Below, one piece after another: positions 1 to 8,933 of a DNA stretch of 64,000 nt. Source of the DNA: Burkholderiales bacterium RIFOXYD12_FULL_59_19 (lineage in GTDB: Bacteria > Pseudomonadota > Gammaproteobacteria > Burkholderiales > Burkholderiaceae_C); NCBI GenBank assembly GCA_001771065.1, contig MESQ01000057.1, positions 1 through 64,000 of the forward strand. The letters are read 5' to 3'. The notes under the pieces were generated by a model. It was not told the DNA's origin and ran no database searches. It worked only from the letters and a program-made list of their open reading frames with translations. The translations under genes and the position numbers were made by a program. Numbering within the stretch: position 1 is the first letter of the stretch; each line of letters starts with the position of its first letter.

Positions 1-185
1 GCGGTTCAATCGGGTGCGTAGCGCTCTCACCCAACAGGTGAACTTGATCGGAGCAAAAAAATTCAATCATTTCATGATCTTATTGAGATTCCAAAGCGGT
101 CAACTGCGGAATCTAGGTTCAAACAACAGGCGCAAGAATAGTGCAACTGCTGATCGGCCGCCACCCCACACTTCATAATAGAAAA
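1..185. other. Left-edge region upstream of dacB, no gene identified
   Basis: An open frame runs from base 2 to a stop at 176-178 on the plus strand (about 58 codons). It has no recognisable motif and its composition is less GC-rich than the genes around it, so it could be the tail of a gene cut by the window edge or plain intergenic DNA. The dacB promoter should lie here, but I could not assign convincing -35 and -10 boxes. Confidence 0.3.
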
Positions 186-1655
186 ATGCACGCCCTCAAA
201 TCGCTAACACGCTACCTCTCATGCACCCTGCTCTGCGTAGTGGCCAGCATTTTCAGCGCCAGTGCGCAGGCGCAAGCTTTGCCCCCCCCCGTGCTGATGG
301 CGTTGAACCGCGCCCAGGTGCCGACTGACGCCATTGCCCTGCTGGTGCAGGAAGTCGGTGGCCGTACCGCGCCGCGCCTCAGCCACCGTGCAGACCAGCC
401 CATGAACCCGGCCTCGGTCATGAAACTGGTCACCACCACGGCCGCGCTCGACCTGCTCGGTTCGGCTTACACCTGGCGCACATCGGTCTGGATCGATGGC
501 CCGGTGGTGAATGGCGTGCTGCAAGGCAATGTGATCATCCAGGGCCAGGGCGACCCCAAACTGGTACTTGAAAAACTCTGGCTGCTGTTGCGCCGCCTGC
601 AGGGTTTGGGCATTCACACCATTGCGGGCAACATCTTGCTTGACAACCGGGCGTTCGAGGTGCCCACCACCGACGCGGCTGATTTTGATGGCGAACCGCT
701 GCGACCCTACAACACAGCGCCAGACGCCTTGCTGGTCAATTTCAAGTCGGTTGTCATGACGTTTGCACCAGACCCGCTGGCCAACATCGCCCGCGTGCAA
801 TTTGACCCACCTTTGTGGGGTGTTCAGTTGCAGACCAGCGTGCCGTTGAGCCCAGTCAAATCTGGCGGCAACGGCAGCTGCGGCAACTACCGCGCCGGTC
901 TCAAGGCAGATTTTTCAACCCCGCTCAGCATCCGCTTCAACGGCAGTTACGCCGCCAGCTGTGGCGAAAAGGTTTGGCCCATCGCCTATGCCGACCCCGC
1001 CAGCTACAACGCCCGCGCCCTTGAGGGCCTGTGGCGCAGCATGGGGGGGCAACTCACCGGTACCGTTCACGCTGGCACCGCACCACAGGGACCGGCCACC
1101 TTCGAGTTCAACTCCCCCACCCTGGCCGAAGTGATCCGCGACATCAACAAGTTCAGTAACAACGTGATGGCGCAACAGGTGTTTTTGACCCTGGGCTTGC
1201 CCGCACCCGCTACCCCCGCGACCGCCCGCGAAGCCGTGCGCCAATGGTGGCAGCGCCGCATCAGCGCCACCGATGTCCCCACCATTGACAACGGCTCGGG
1301 GCTGTCACGCCAAAACCGCATCAGCGCACAACAGTTGGGGCAACTGCTGCAAATGGCCTACACCTCGCCCAACATGCCCGAGTTGATGTCGTCACTGCCC
1401 CTGGTGGGTGTGGACGGCACCCTCAAACGCAGCCTGGCCAGCAGCGCCAGCGCTCACCTGAAGACTGGCAGCTTGCGCGAAGTTACCGCACTGGCGGGCT
1501 ATGTGCATGCAACCAATGGCAAGCGTTACGTACTGGTAGCCATTGTCAATCACCCTAACGCCGCTGCGGTTCGCCCGGCACTGGACGCCTTGATTGACTG
1601 GGCCGTCATGGACAATCAGCCGCCGCGCAGCTACCCTACTGACCTGAAACAATGA
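186..1655 (+). CDS. dacB: D-alanyl-D-alanine carboxypeptidase/endopeptidase (PBP4, peptidase S13)
   Basis: This periplasmic penicillin-binding protein trims the terminal D-Ala of peptidoglycan stem peptides and cleaves cross-links. All three active-site motifs are present: S-V-M-K at residues 77-80 (nucleophile Ser77), S-N-N at 324-326 and K-T-G at 426-428. The 489-residue length suits the S13 family. The frame is open from a GTG at 141, but the ATG at 186 is preferred because it opens directly onto a signal peptide (basic MHALKSLTR, hydrophobic core, cleavage near AQAQA). A run of nine C bases (282-290) lies just after the predicted cleavage site. The stop overlaps the start of the next gene (ATGA), so the two are probably translationally coupled. 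The family call is secure; the exact start is less so. Confidence 0.93.
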   Translation: MHALKSLTRYLSCTLLCVVASIFSASAQAQALPPPVLMALNRAQVPTDAIALLVQEVGGRTAPRLSHRADQPMNPASVMKLVTTTAALDLLGSAYTWRTSVWIDGPVVNGVLQGNVIIQGQGDPKLVLEKLWLLLRRLQGLGIHTIAGNILLDNRAFEVPTTDAADFDGEPLRPYNTAPDALLVNFKSVVMTFAPDPLANIARVQFDPPLWGVQLQTSVPLSPVKSGGNGSCGNYRAGLKADFSTPLSIRFNGSYAASCGEKVWPIAYADPASYNARALEGLWRSMGGQLTGTVHAGTAPQGPATFEFNSPTLAEVIRDINKFSNNVMAQQVFLTLGLPAPATPATAREAVRQWWQRRISATDVPTIDNGSGLSRQNRISAQQLGQLLQMAYTSPNMPELMSSLPLVGVDGTLKRSLASSASAHLKTGSLREVTALAGYVHATNGKRYVLVAIVNHPNAAAVRPALDALIDWAVMDNQPPRSYPTDLKQ

Positions 1656-1906
1656 ACCTCACTGACCTGATCGGCACCCTTGCCGCCATCCTGACCACCA
1701 TCAGCTTTTTACCCCAGGCGTTACACACCTTCCGCACCAAAGATGTCCGGGGCATTTCGCTGGGCATGTACAGCGCGTTCACGCTGGGCGTGGCCTTGTG
1801 GCTGGTCTATGGCTTGCTGCTGGGCGCCTGGCCGGTGGTGATTGCCAACGTGATCACGCTGGCGCTGGCAAGCAGCATTCTGGTGATGAAGCTGCGCTAT
1901 CACTGA
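1652..1906 (+). CDS. SemiSWEET-type PQ-loop transporter
   Basis: This 84-residue membrane protein has three hydrophobic segments (about residues 5-24, 36-57 and 62-79) forming one triple-helix bundle. The Pro-Gln pair in the first helix (SFLPQALHTFRTKDVRGISL) matches the PQ-loop/SemiSWEET family. SemiSWEETs work as homodimers and move sugars by facilitated diffusion; the substrate here is unknown. Its ATG overlaps the dacB stop by four bases, so it is probably translated from the same message. That pairing gives no clear functional link, although cell-wall sugar recycling is conceivable. It converges on the esterase gene ending at 1931, with only 24 bases between the stops. Confidence 0.85.
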   Translation: MNLTDLIGTLAAILTTISFLPQALHTFRTKDVRGISLGMYSAFTLGVALWLVYGLLLGAWPVVIANVITLALASSILVMKLRYH

Positions 1907-1930
1907 AGAGTTTTTTAGCTACGTCAGGTG

Positions 1931-3877
1931 TCATTGAACCATAGCGGTCACCAACAGCAAACCCAATTTTTCCTGAACGTGCCGGGCCAGTACTTTGTGC
2001 ATCTGCGTTGTTGGGTGCACACCATCTGCGAAGACGTAAGTCAGGTCGGCCGTTGGCGTTCGCAATGTGCCGCTGATGCTCTGGGCAAGGTTGGCCACGG
2101 AACAAAACAGGGAACTGGGTGATATAGCACTGTCACTCACGGTCAATTGGGCGGTTTGATTGGGGCCACACGCAGCACTTTCCAACGCAGTTTGAGCTGA
2201 CGTGCTATCAATCACCTTGGTGAAACCATAGGTGCTTGGGCTGGAAACCACTGCACTGAACAAAGGCGCGGGATCAAGGTAAGCAACGCCAGGAACACCC
2301 GCCAGATTTGTCGTTAACGTCGTGTTGAATGCTGTGCGTGACAAGGCCGTCAAGGCACCCGCCGTTGCCGCGCCTGCGCTGGCACCGTAAGGCGTCACAC
2401 CCATGTCGGGAAGTCCCACCACCAGCACATGTTTGGCACCTGCTGCCTTGATGCGTGCCACTTGAGCGACCAGCGCACCAGCTGCTGCGCCCACCGCTTG
2501 TCCGGCCGCGTCCGCGGTGATAGCGCCCGCACCAGCCAAACCAGCCTGGGTGAATACATCATTGGCACCCGCCAACACAATCACCAGATCTGTGGTCGCA
2601 AATTGACCGTTGGTGACATAAGCGCTGGCCAAATGCTGGTCTATTTGTTGTACAACGGGCAAGGTCGCGGCACCAAGAAAGGCGTTGGTCACGGTGTAAT
2701 CCGCGGCGGCGGCACCCAATAAAACCGGTGTGGCAGCGACAGCTGCGCCTGCGGCATTACCCGCGAACCCGACTTGAGCCACAGCCGCGTTGACCGGATT
2801 GGCAGTGGTGCCCACATTGCCAATACCAGGCTGCAGCGCAACCCGCGAACCACCTTGAGCGTAATTGGTACAGGTGGTACAGCCGCCAAGCTGTGGCAGA
2901 GACAGGTTCATGGAGGGTTGCCCACCACCCATCAGGTTGGCGGGCTTCAGGTCATAACCAACCACCGCAGCAAGGTTTTCGACCCATACCGTACCGGGGT
3001 TGGTGGTGAATTTACCGCCATAAGGTGCGGCCGCAGCCAGCATTTGCAAAGGCGTGGTGCCAACAAAGCGATTGGCACCACTGGCTGCAAATGAAGCCCA
3101 AGCCGTATAAGCCCCGCCATCACTCAAACTGTCACCAAACACAACGAGCCGATTGAACGGCTTAGTCACGGCAAGAACAGGCGTTTGTCCGATTGGCGTC
3201 ACCGCAAACGCCTCAACATTGGTTTGAAGCGCATCCAAACTAACGCCTGCACTCCGAAGGGTCAACGCGATCTGATCCAAAAGGGCGTCGTGTGTATCAC
3301 CAAAAGCAAACACCACCGTCAGCGGGTCCACAGTACCCATTTCAATCAGCGGATTAGTGGTCTTTAATGCCTGCGCAACCTGCGTCCGGGCCGAGGTGAT
3401 CACCGCAGATGTCAGGGCGGCCGACCGGCTTGAATCAAAGCCGGCAGCAAATAAACTGTCCATCCCGGCTGCATCGATCGAGCCAGTCGCCTGTACCGCC
3501 AGCAAATGCGTGATGGGCGTCACATTGACGCGACCTGAAGCGGCTGTGGCGATGGAGTAATAGTCGCCCGCAGTCACGCCGTTGGCCTTGCCGCCGGTGC
3601 TTTTAACAAGAAAAGGCGGGCTGCCCAATTTGGAGACTTCCGAGGCATTGAAGCTGGCAATACCCGTGCCCGCATCACCAACGGCAGACACTGCAAGCCC
3701 GTTAGCCCCTTTAACGGTCACGGTACTACCCAGAATGGGGTAGCCAGAGGAAACCGGCACCGTTAATGCCACATAGTCTGGGCTACTGCCACCGCACGCG
3801 GTTTGCAACACCGCAAACACCAGCATCAACAGCCACGCACTCATGCGTGCCTTCAATCCATCATTGCGACCCAACAT
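1931..3877 (-). CDS. SGNH/GDSL-family esterase lipoprotein
   Basis: A 648-residue predicted secreted or surface esterase. The N-terminus is a lipoprotein signal with lipobox LQTAC (Cys28). An N-terminal beta-rich region (about 35-230) precedes the hydrolase domain. Block I is GDSLSDGG with nucleophile Ser250, a GAND block III follows, and the C-terminal block V is DGVHPT (Asp618, His621), so the catalytic set looks intact. The domain resembles secreted lipases and esterases that act on lipids or polyesters; the substrate cannot be read from sequence. An upstream TTG at 3892 is in frame, but the ATG at 3877 has a good GGAAGG ribosome site and is chosen. A perfect 12-bp inverted repeat lies about 31 bases upstream and probably controls the gene. 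Confidence 0.85.
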   Translation of the reverse strand: MLGRNDGLKARMSAWLLMLVFAVLQTACGGSSPDYVALTVPVSSGYPILGSTVTVKGANGLAVSAVGDAGTGIASFNASEVSKLGSPPFLVKSTGGKANGVTAGDYYSIATAASGRVNVTPITHLLAVQATGSIDAAGMDSLFAAGFDSSRSAALTSAVITSARTQVAQALKTTNPLIEMGTVDPLTVVFAFGDTHDALLDQIALTLRSAGVSLDALQTNVEAFAVTPIGQTPVLAVTKPFNRLVVFGDSLSDGGAYTAWASFAASGANRFVGTTPLQMLAAAAPYGGKFTTNPGTVWVENLAAVVGYDLKPANLMGGGQPSMNLSLPQLGGCTTCTNYAQGGSRVALQPGIGNVGTTANPVNAAVAQVGFAGNAAGAAVAATPVLLGAAAADYTVTNAFLGAATLPVVQQIDQHLASAYVTNGQFATTDLVIVLAGANDVFTQAGLAGAGAITADAAGQAVGAAAGALVAQVARIKAAGAKHVLVVGLPDMGVTPYGASAGAATAGALTALSRTAFNTTLTTNLAGVPGVAYLDPAPLFSAVVSSPSTYGFTKVIDSTSAQTALESAACGPNQTAQLTVSDSAISPSSLFCSVANLAQSISGTLRTPTADLTYVFADGVHPTTQMHKVLARHVQEKLGLLLVTAMVQ

Positions 3878-3907
3878 GGCAACACCTTCCAAAGCAAAGT
3901 TTTATGA

Positions 3908-3933
3908 CACAAAAGAACGACCGTTCTTTTGTG
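3908..3933. promoter_or_regulatory. Palindromic operator upstream of the esterase gene
   Basis: Perfect inverted repeat: CACAAAAGAACG, a two-base AC centre, then CGTTCTTTTGTG. The near-symmetric core GAACG-AC-CGTTC resembles sites bound by TetR-family dimers. It lies 31-56 bases upstream of the esterase start, where a bound repressor would block the promoter. No TetR-type gene occurs in the window, so the regulator must be elsewhere. A role as a simple hairpin is less likely because the position is upstream of a start, not after a stop. Confidence 0.6.
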
Positions 3934-4010
3934 AAAGAGCATGGTAGCTGCTCCAAGCTGGTTTCAGTTACAGGGTTAACGAGAATGTGCGGGGCAATGA
4001 CGCACAAAAA

Positions 4011-5024
4011 TTAACGGGCTGCCCGCTGCAAGCGATCCCGTACGCCGTCCCATTCAACGGCTTCAGGCGGTGCCTCAATCCAGATTTGCTTCACCTCCTG
4101 CTGGTCAAAGGCGCGCAACACCGCGAACAATTGGCGGGCGGCCAGCACCGGGTCTGTCGGCATGCGGTGGGACAACACACCGACGGCAGGCAAAGCCATC
4201 ACGCTGCGGTGCCACACCGCCACGCCAGCCCCGGCATCACCCAGGGACGCCTGCATCTCTTGCGCGTCCATCAAGCGCACCCGCGCGCGGGGCGCGTAAT
4301 GCGATTCAAGCGTGCCTGAGGCCTTGGGCGCCGGCGCAGACAGCGTCAACAGCTCTTCTTTTAACACCACCCTCACCCCACACGCCGCCTGCACCTGCGC
4401 CGGTGTGATGGCCCCCGGGCGCAGCAGCACCGGCTGACCGCGGGTGCAATCGATGATGGTGGACTCAATACCCACATCGCAGGCACCGCCGTCCAGAATC
4501 AGCAGGTCGTCACCAAACTCGCCTTGCACATGCGCGGCGGTGGTCGGGCTGACGCGGCCAAACTGGTTGGCACTCGGTGCCGCCAGACCCCAGACAGACA
4601 AAGGCATGGATTGCCGCGCAGCGCGGCAATCCATGAGCGCATTCAGAAGCGCTTGCGCCACGGGATGCGACGGGCAGCGCAGGCCGATCGTGGGGTTGCC
4701 ACCGGCTGCGGCATTGGCCACACCGGGGCGGCGCGGCAGGATCAGGGTCAGCGGGCCGGGCCAGAAGGCTTGTATGAGCTGCCGGGCAAACTCCGGCAGC
4801 TCAGAAGCGTAATGCGCCACCGCCCGGGCATCGGCCACATGGACAATCAGCGGGTGGTCCGCAGGCCGTCCTTTGGCTTTGAAAATTTGCGCCACAGCCG
4901 CATCATCATCGGCATTGGCGGCCAAACCATACACCGTTTCGGTGGGTAAACCCAACAAGCCACCCGACCGGATACAACGGGCCGCGGCAGCGATGGATTC
5001 AGGTGCATCACCCGGCAAAATCAT
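4011..5024 (-). CDS. sua5: L-threonylcarbamoyladenylate synthase, Sua5 type
   Basis: Makes threonylcarbamoyl-AMP from threonine, bicarbonate and ATP, the first step of the universal t6A37 tRNA modification. The 337 residues contain the YrdC domain (PTETVYGLAANA near residue 27, KGRPADHPLIVHV, and AAPSANQFGRVSPTTAAHV) plus the C-terminal Sua5 domain, so it is the long form rather than the short TsaC. It follows purK with 12 bases between the genes and probably ends a purE-purK-sua5 operon. A 31-bp perfect palindrome is embedded in frame (4605-4635) just before the AAPSAN motif, adding roughly a dozen residues (MDCRAARQSMP) that I do not recognise from family members. Confidence 0.93.
   Translation of the reverse strand: MILPGDAPESIAAAARCIRSGGLLGLPTETVYGLAANADDDAAVAQIFKAKGRPADHPLIVHVADARAVAHYASELPEFARQLIQAFWPGPLTLILPRRPGVANAAAGGNPTIGLRCPSHPVAQALLNALMDCRAARQSMPLSVWGLAAPSANQFGRVSPTTAAHVQGEFGDDLLILDGGACDVGIESTIIDCTRGQPVLLRPGAITPAQVQAACGVRVVLKEELLTLSAPAPKASGTLESHYAPRARVRLMDAQEMQASLGDAGAGVAVWHRSVMALPAVGVLSHRMPTDPVLAARQLFAVLRAFDQQEVKQIWIEAPPEAVEWDGVRDRLQRAAR
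4605..4635. repeat. In-frame 31-bp perfect palindrome inside sua5
   Basis: Two 15-base arms (CATGGATTGCCGCGC and its exact reverse complement) flank a single A at 4620. The palindrome is translated as part of Sua5 without breaking the frame. It looks like an inserted palindromic element rather than ordinary coding sequence, because it lies in a region where Sua5 proteins normally have only a short loop. No second copy was seen in the window. Confidence 0.75.
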
Positions 5025-5036
5025 GGGGTCAAGCCA

Positions 5037-6242
5037 TTAAAACGGTGCGATACCCAGCACGCTGGCGGCCGCCAGCGCCGTGTTGCGGGCCAGCTCGGGG
5101 GTGGCGGCTGTGACCGTCAAATGCCCCATCTTGCGGCCCTTGCTGGCTTTCAGCTTGCCGTACAAGTGCAGGTGCACGCCAGGCAAGGCCAGCACCTGAT
5201 CCCAACGCGGCATGGCCCCGTCCACCCACAAATCCCCCAGCAAATTAAGCATCACAGCGGCGCTGTGCTGGCGCGGCTGTATCAGGGGCAAGCCAGCCAG
5301 GGTGCGCACCTGCAAGTCAAACTGCGACACATCACAGGCATCCAGCGTGTAGTGGCCGCTGTTGTGCGGGCGCGGTGCCATTTCGTTGACCACCAGACCA
5401 CCGAGCCTGGTTCGCTCGGGCGTGCCCGCCTGCAAGACAAAGAACTCCACACACAGCACACCAACGTAGTTCAGTTCTTCAGCAATCGTGTGGGCCGCTT
5501 TCACAGCTTGACTGGCAAGCACCTGCGGCATATTGCCTTCATAAGCCTCGGTGACGGCCAGAATGCCCTGGCGGTGCAGATTGAGCTGGGGCGCAAAATT
5601 GACGCAGGTGCCATCCCACCCGCGCGCCACGATCACCGAGCACTCTGCGGCCAGCGGCAGCATTTGCTCCAGCACACAGGGCACGTTTTTTAAAGTATCC
5701 CAAGCGACGGCCAATTCAGCACGACTGCTCACGCGCACCTGGCCTTTGCCGTCGTAACCCAAGCGGGCAGTTTTCAGAATACCGGGCAGCAAGTCATGCG
5801 CTACCGCAGCCAGTTGCGCCACGGTTTCGATCACCGCATAGGGCGCCACCGGCACGCCAGAGCGTGCCAGGTGCGCTTTTTCCTTAATGCGGTCTTGCGC
5901 AATGGCCACGGCATCGGCGCTGGGTGCCGTCGGGCGCGCGGCACCCAGGGTCACCAAAGCACCTGCGGGAACGTTCTCGAACTCGGTGGTCACCGCTGCG
6001 CAGCGCTGCATCAATTGGGCCAGGCCCTGTTGATCCAGATAGTCGGTCTGGATGTGGTAGTGGCTCACCAGCCCGGCCGGGCTGATGACGTCGGGGTCAA
6101 GCACCACGGTAAAGTAGCCCATGGCTTGCGCCGCCTGCACAAACATGCGCCCCAACTGGCCGCCGCCCATCACGCCCAGCGTGGTTTGCTGGCCGCTGCC
6201 GTTCAAACCGGTGGCACCGGGCAACAACATCGGCCCGGTCAT
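5037..6242 (-). CDS. purK: N5-carboxyaminoimidazole ribonucleotide synthase
   Basis: ATP-grasp enzyme that carboxylates aminoimidazole ribonucleotide to N5-CAIR in de novo purine synthesis. The 401 residues begin with a glycine-rich nucleotide motif ([16 protein letters not shown] near residue 23). The ATP-grasp core follows, with [13 protein letters not shown] and [12 protein letters not shown], all characteristic of PurK. Its start codon overlaps the purE stop (ATGA), so the two consecutive enzymes are coupled. The N-terminus is about 20 residues longer than in many PurK proteins; a later start is possible but has no clear ribosome site. Confidence 0.95.
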   Translation of the reverse strand: MTGPMLLPGATGLNGSGQQTTLGVMGGGQLGRMFVQAAQAMGYFTVVLDPDVISPAGLVSHYHIQTDYLDQQGLAQLMQRCAAVTTEFENVPAGALVTLGAARPTAPSADAVAIAQDRIKEKAHLARSGVPVAPYAVIETVAQLAAVAHDLLPGILKTARLGYDGKGQVRVSSRAELAVAWDTLKNVPCVLEQMLPLAAECSVIVARGWDGTCVNFAPQLNLHRQGILAVTEAYEGNMPQVLASQAVKAAHTIAEELNYVGVLCVEFFVLQAGTPERTRLGGLVVNEMAPRPHNSGHYTLDACDVSQFDLQVRTLAGLPLIQPRQHSAAVMLNLLGDLWVDGAMPRWDQVLALPGVHLHLYGKLKASKGRKMGHLTVTAATPELARNTALAAASVLGIAPF

Positions 6243-6733
6243 AACTTGGGGGGCAGCGTCATGCCACGCGCCATCTGGGTTTGTTCGGCACGAAAGTCTT
6301 CCAACTTGACACGCAGCACAATGTCGGAGTTGGCCAGCATGGCCACCGCGAACAGCGCGGCATTGGCCGCCCCGGCGGCGCCAATGGCAAAGGTAGCCAC
6401 CGGAATGCCCTTGGGCATTTGCACAATGCTGTGCAGCGAGTCCACGCCGCTAAGGTGACGGCTTGCCACCGGTACACCCAGCACCGGCACCGTGGTCTTG
6501 GCCGCCAGCATGCCGGGCAAGTGTGCCGCGCCGCCAGCACCGGCGATGATGGCCTTGAGGCCACGACCCACCGCAGTTTCGGCGTAGGCAAACATATCGT
6601 CGGGCATCCGGTGCGCCGAGACCACCCGGGCCTCGTAAGGGATGCCAAACTGTTGGAGAATGTGGACTGCGTGTTGCATGGTGTCCCAGTCAGAGCTGGA
6701 GCCCATGAGCACACCGATATGTATTGAGTTCAT
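6239..6733 (-). CDS. purE: N5-carboxyaminoimidazole ribonucleotide mutase
   Basis: Converts N5-CAIR to CAIR, the step after PurK. The 164-residue length and the motifs [21 protein letters not shown] and [13 protein letters not shown] are those of class I PurE octamers; the active-site Ser and His are visible. It is the first gene of purE-purK-sua5 on the minus strand. Its start faces the cnoX-like gene on the plus strand, with 37 bases between the two starts, so the promoters must overlap. No purine riboswitch or PurR-like site was recognised. Confidence 0.96.
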   Translation of the reverse strand: MNSIHIGVLMGSSSDWDTMQHAVHILQQFGIPYEARVVSAHRMPDDMFAYAETAVGRGLKAIIAGAGGAAHLPGMLAAKTTVPVLGVPVASRHLSGVDSLHSIVQMPKGIPVATFAIGAAGAANAALFAVAMLANSDIVLRVKLEDFRAEQTQMARGMTLPPKL

Positions 6734-6770
6734 GCCCGAATTTTACGTTTGACCCAAGCAACCCAAAACC

Positions 6771-7727
6771 ATGATTAACGTCACCATCCAAAATTTTGAA
6801 ACCGAGGTCATTGCCGCCTCGATGACCCAGCCCATCCTGATCGACTTCTGGGCACCCTGGTGCGGCCCCTGCAAGTCGCTCGGCCCCATTCTGGAACAGC
6901 TCGAAGTGGACTACCAGGGCCGCTTCACGCTGGTCAAGATCGACTCGGATCAAGAACAGCAGTTGGCCCAGGCCTTTGGTATCCGCAGCATTCCCACCTG
7001 TATTCTGATGATGGGCGGTAAGCCGGTAGACGGTTTCATGGGTGCCCAGACCGCCTCCCAGGTGCGCACTTTTCTGGACAAGCACCTGCCCAGCGAAGAG
7101 GCGCTGGTGGCTGAAGCCGAGGCCGACGCAGCACTGGAACTATTGCAGGCGGGGGATACAGAGGCTGCACTGGCCAAGCTGGCCGAAGCACTGGCTGCCG
7201 ACCCCGGCAACGACGACGCCCGTTTTGACTACATCAAACTGTTGATCGAGCTGGGCGGTCTGGAAGAAGCCGAGGCCACGCTGGCCCCCAAGCTGTCAGA
7301 TATCCCTCGCAAACTGCGTTTTGAGGCCTTGTCACAATGGCTCAATGCCATTCAATCTGCCGCCACCGGCCCCCATGCCAGCTGGACAATTGCACAGTTT
7401 GACGAAAAGATCGCCCTGAACAAACGCGACTTTGACACCCGCTTTGCCAAAGCCCGGCTGCTGATGGCTGTGGGCGAGTGGACCACCGCCATGGACGAGC
7501 TGCTAGAAATCATCATGCGTGACAAAAAATGGATGGACGAAGCACCGCGCAAAGCCTTTGTCGCCATTTTGGAACTGCTGACGCCGCCCAAACCCAAGGC
7601 CACCGCCCAGACCCCCGGCCAGACGGCAGGCGGGATTGAGGTGCTGGGCAAGGCGGCCGTGCAAGAGGACCCGCAGGCGGCGCTGGTGTCGAACTACCGT
7701 CGTCAATTAAGCATGGCGCTCAACTGA
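6771..7727 (+). CDS. cnoX: Thioredoxin-TPR co-chaperone, CnoX/YbbN family
   Basis: A 318-residue cytoplasmic protein with an N-terminal thioredoxin fold (about 1-105) and a C-terminal helical TPR-like region (about 115-300). CnoX proteins hold unfolding proteins under oxidative or chlorine stress and pass them to GroEL and DnaK. The active site is W-C-G-P-C (Cys31, Cys34), a canonical redox-active pair. E. coli CnoX lacks this pair and Caulobacter CnoX keeps it, so this one should retain thiol reductase activity. The gene stands alone on the plus strand, divergent from purE. The C-terminal tail is alanine/proline-rich, as often seen in this family. Confidence 0.9.
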   Translation: MINVTIQNFETEVIAASMTQPILIDFWAPWCGPCKSLGPILEQLEVDYQGRFTLVKIDSDQEQQLAQAFGIRSIPTCILMMGGKPVDGFMGAQTASQVRTFLDKHLPSEEALVAEAEADAALELLQAGDTEAALAKLAEALAADPGNDDARFDYIKLLIELGGLEEAEATLAPKLSDIPRKLRFEALSQWLNAIQSAATGPHASWTIAQFDEKIALNKRDFDTRFAKARLLMAVGEWTTAMDELLEIIMRDKKWMDEAPRKAFVAILELLTPPKPKATAQTPGQTAGGIEVLGKAAVQEDPQAALVSNYRRQLSMALN

Positions 7728-7778
7728 TCTCACGCCAATCGACAGACTTTCAGGGTCGACCCAAGGGCACCCATCGGC

Positions 7779-8183
7779 TTAAGCCACCCGTGCCTTAGTG
7801 ACACTGGATGGCACGACGCGCAATGACGCCAGTTGTGGCAAAGGCCAGCGCTCGGTCGCAAGCACCCGCTGCGCATTCAAACTGGCAATCGGAATGGACG
7901 TATTTTGGGGAATGCCGCCAGAGAGCTGTAACGCCAGGTAGCGACCACAACTGACCCGCAAAAACGAGGCGAAGTTATCCACCTCGCCTCGGGCTTCGAT
8001 CAGTTCATCGTAGAGTTTGGTACAGAGTTGTGGCACGCGCATGCCGTCACGCCGGGCAATGTCATCAAGTACATTCCAGAACAGGTTTTCCAGCCGGATG
8101 CTGGTGGCCACACCATGCAGACGCACTGAACGGGCGCGGCATTGGTACAAATGAGGATCGGCACTGATGAAAACCTGGCACAT
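7779..8183 (-). CDS. Ribbon-helix-helix domain protein
   Basis: A 134-residue protein with a short basic N-terminus and the pattern SIRLENLFWNVLDDIARRDG followed by a second helix. This is the ribbon-helix-helix type (PF13467-like) found in small proteobacterial proteins often mislabelled as sulfotransferases. RHH domains usually bind DNA as dimers; no target is known. The rest (residues 80-134) is not recognised. The ATG at 8183 is well supported by an AGGGAG ribosome site. It follows the PfpI-family gene on the same strand with an 89-base gap and may share its transcript. Confidence 0.7.
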   Translation of the reverse strand: MCQVFISADPHLYQCRARSVRLHGVATSIRLENLFWNVLDDIARRDGMRVPQLCTKLYDELIEARGEVDNFASFLRVSCGRYLALQLSGGIPQNTSIPIASLNAQRVLATERWPLPQLASLRVVPSSVTKARVA

Positions 8184-8272
8184 GATGGGCTCCCTGGATG
8201 AACACGAGACGCCCCAGCATGCACCGGCAGCTGGCGTGCGTCAATGCGGACAAACCAGAAATTCGGCGATCC

Positions 8273-8854
8273 TTACAAGGTGATTTTGGTGCCCAGCAGC
8301 GCCAGAAATTGTGCAATCCAGGCCGGATGCGCAGGCCAGGCGGGTGCACTCACCAAGTTGCCTTCGGTGAACGCCGCGTCTATTGGAATCTGGGCATAGG
8401 TGCCGCCGGCACGCTCGACTTCCACCTGACACGCCGGATAAGCCGAGCAGGAGCGGCCCTTGAGCACATCGGCCCCGGCCAGCAGCTGCGCAGCGTGGCA
8501 GATGGCGGCCACCGGTTTGTTGGTCTCAAAGAAGTGCCGCACCATGGCCACCACCGCCGGGTAGGTGCGCAAGTACTCGGGACCACGGCCACCAGGCAGC
8601 ACCAGCGCATCGTAGTCCTGCACATTGATGTCGGCAAAAGTGGCATTCAAGGCAAAGTTGTGACCCGGTTTTTCACTGTAGGTTTGCGCGCCTTCGAAAT
8701 CGTGGATGGCGGTCTTGATGGTCTCACCGGCCTTTTTGTCCGGGCACACCGCATGCACGGCATGGCCAACGGCCAGCAGCGCCTGAAACGGCACCATGGT
8801 TTCGTAGTCTTCGCAATAGTCACCACATATCATCAGAATCTTTTTAGCAGCCAT
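8273..8854 (-). CDS. DJ-1/PfpI family protein
   Basis: A 193-residue class I glutamine amidotransferase-like protein. The nucleophile elbow AICHAAQLLAG carries the conserved Cys near residue 120, and a conserved Glu lies early (YCEDYETMVPF). Members include proteases, glyoxalases and deglycases, and the exact reaction cannot be settled from sequence. The frame opens at 8881, but the ATG at 8854 has a clear AGGAG ribosome site about seven bases upstream and begins MAAKKILMICGDY, which fits the family N-terminus. It lies between purC and the RHH gene, on the same strand. Confidence 0.85.
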   Translation of the reverse strand: MAAKKILMICGDYCEDYETMVPFQALLAVGHAVHAVCPDKKAGETIKTAIHDFEGAQTYSEKPGHNFALNATFADINVQDYDALVLPGGRGPEYLRTYPAVVAMVRHFFETNKPVAAICHAAQLLAGADVLKGRSCSAYPACQVEVERAGGTYAQIPIDAAFTEGNLVSAPAWPAHPAWIAQFLALLGTKITL

Positions 8855-8933
8855 GTCGGTCTCCTGTGGGTTGTTGAACACACGCCCATTCTGAAACGCA
8901 GCGATTGATCCGTGGTGGTATCCCGTTGTGACA

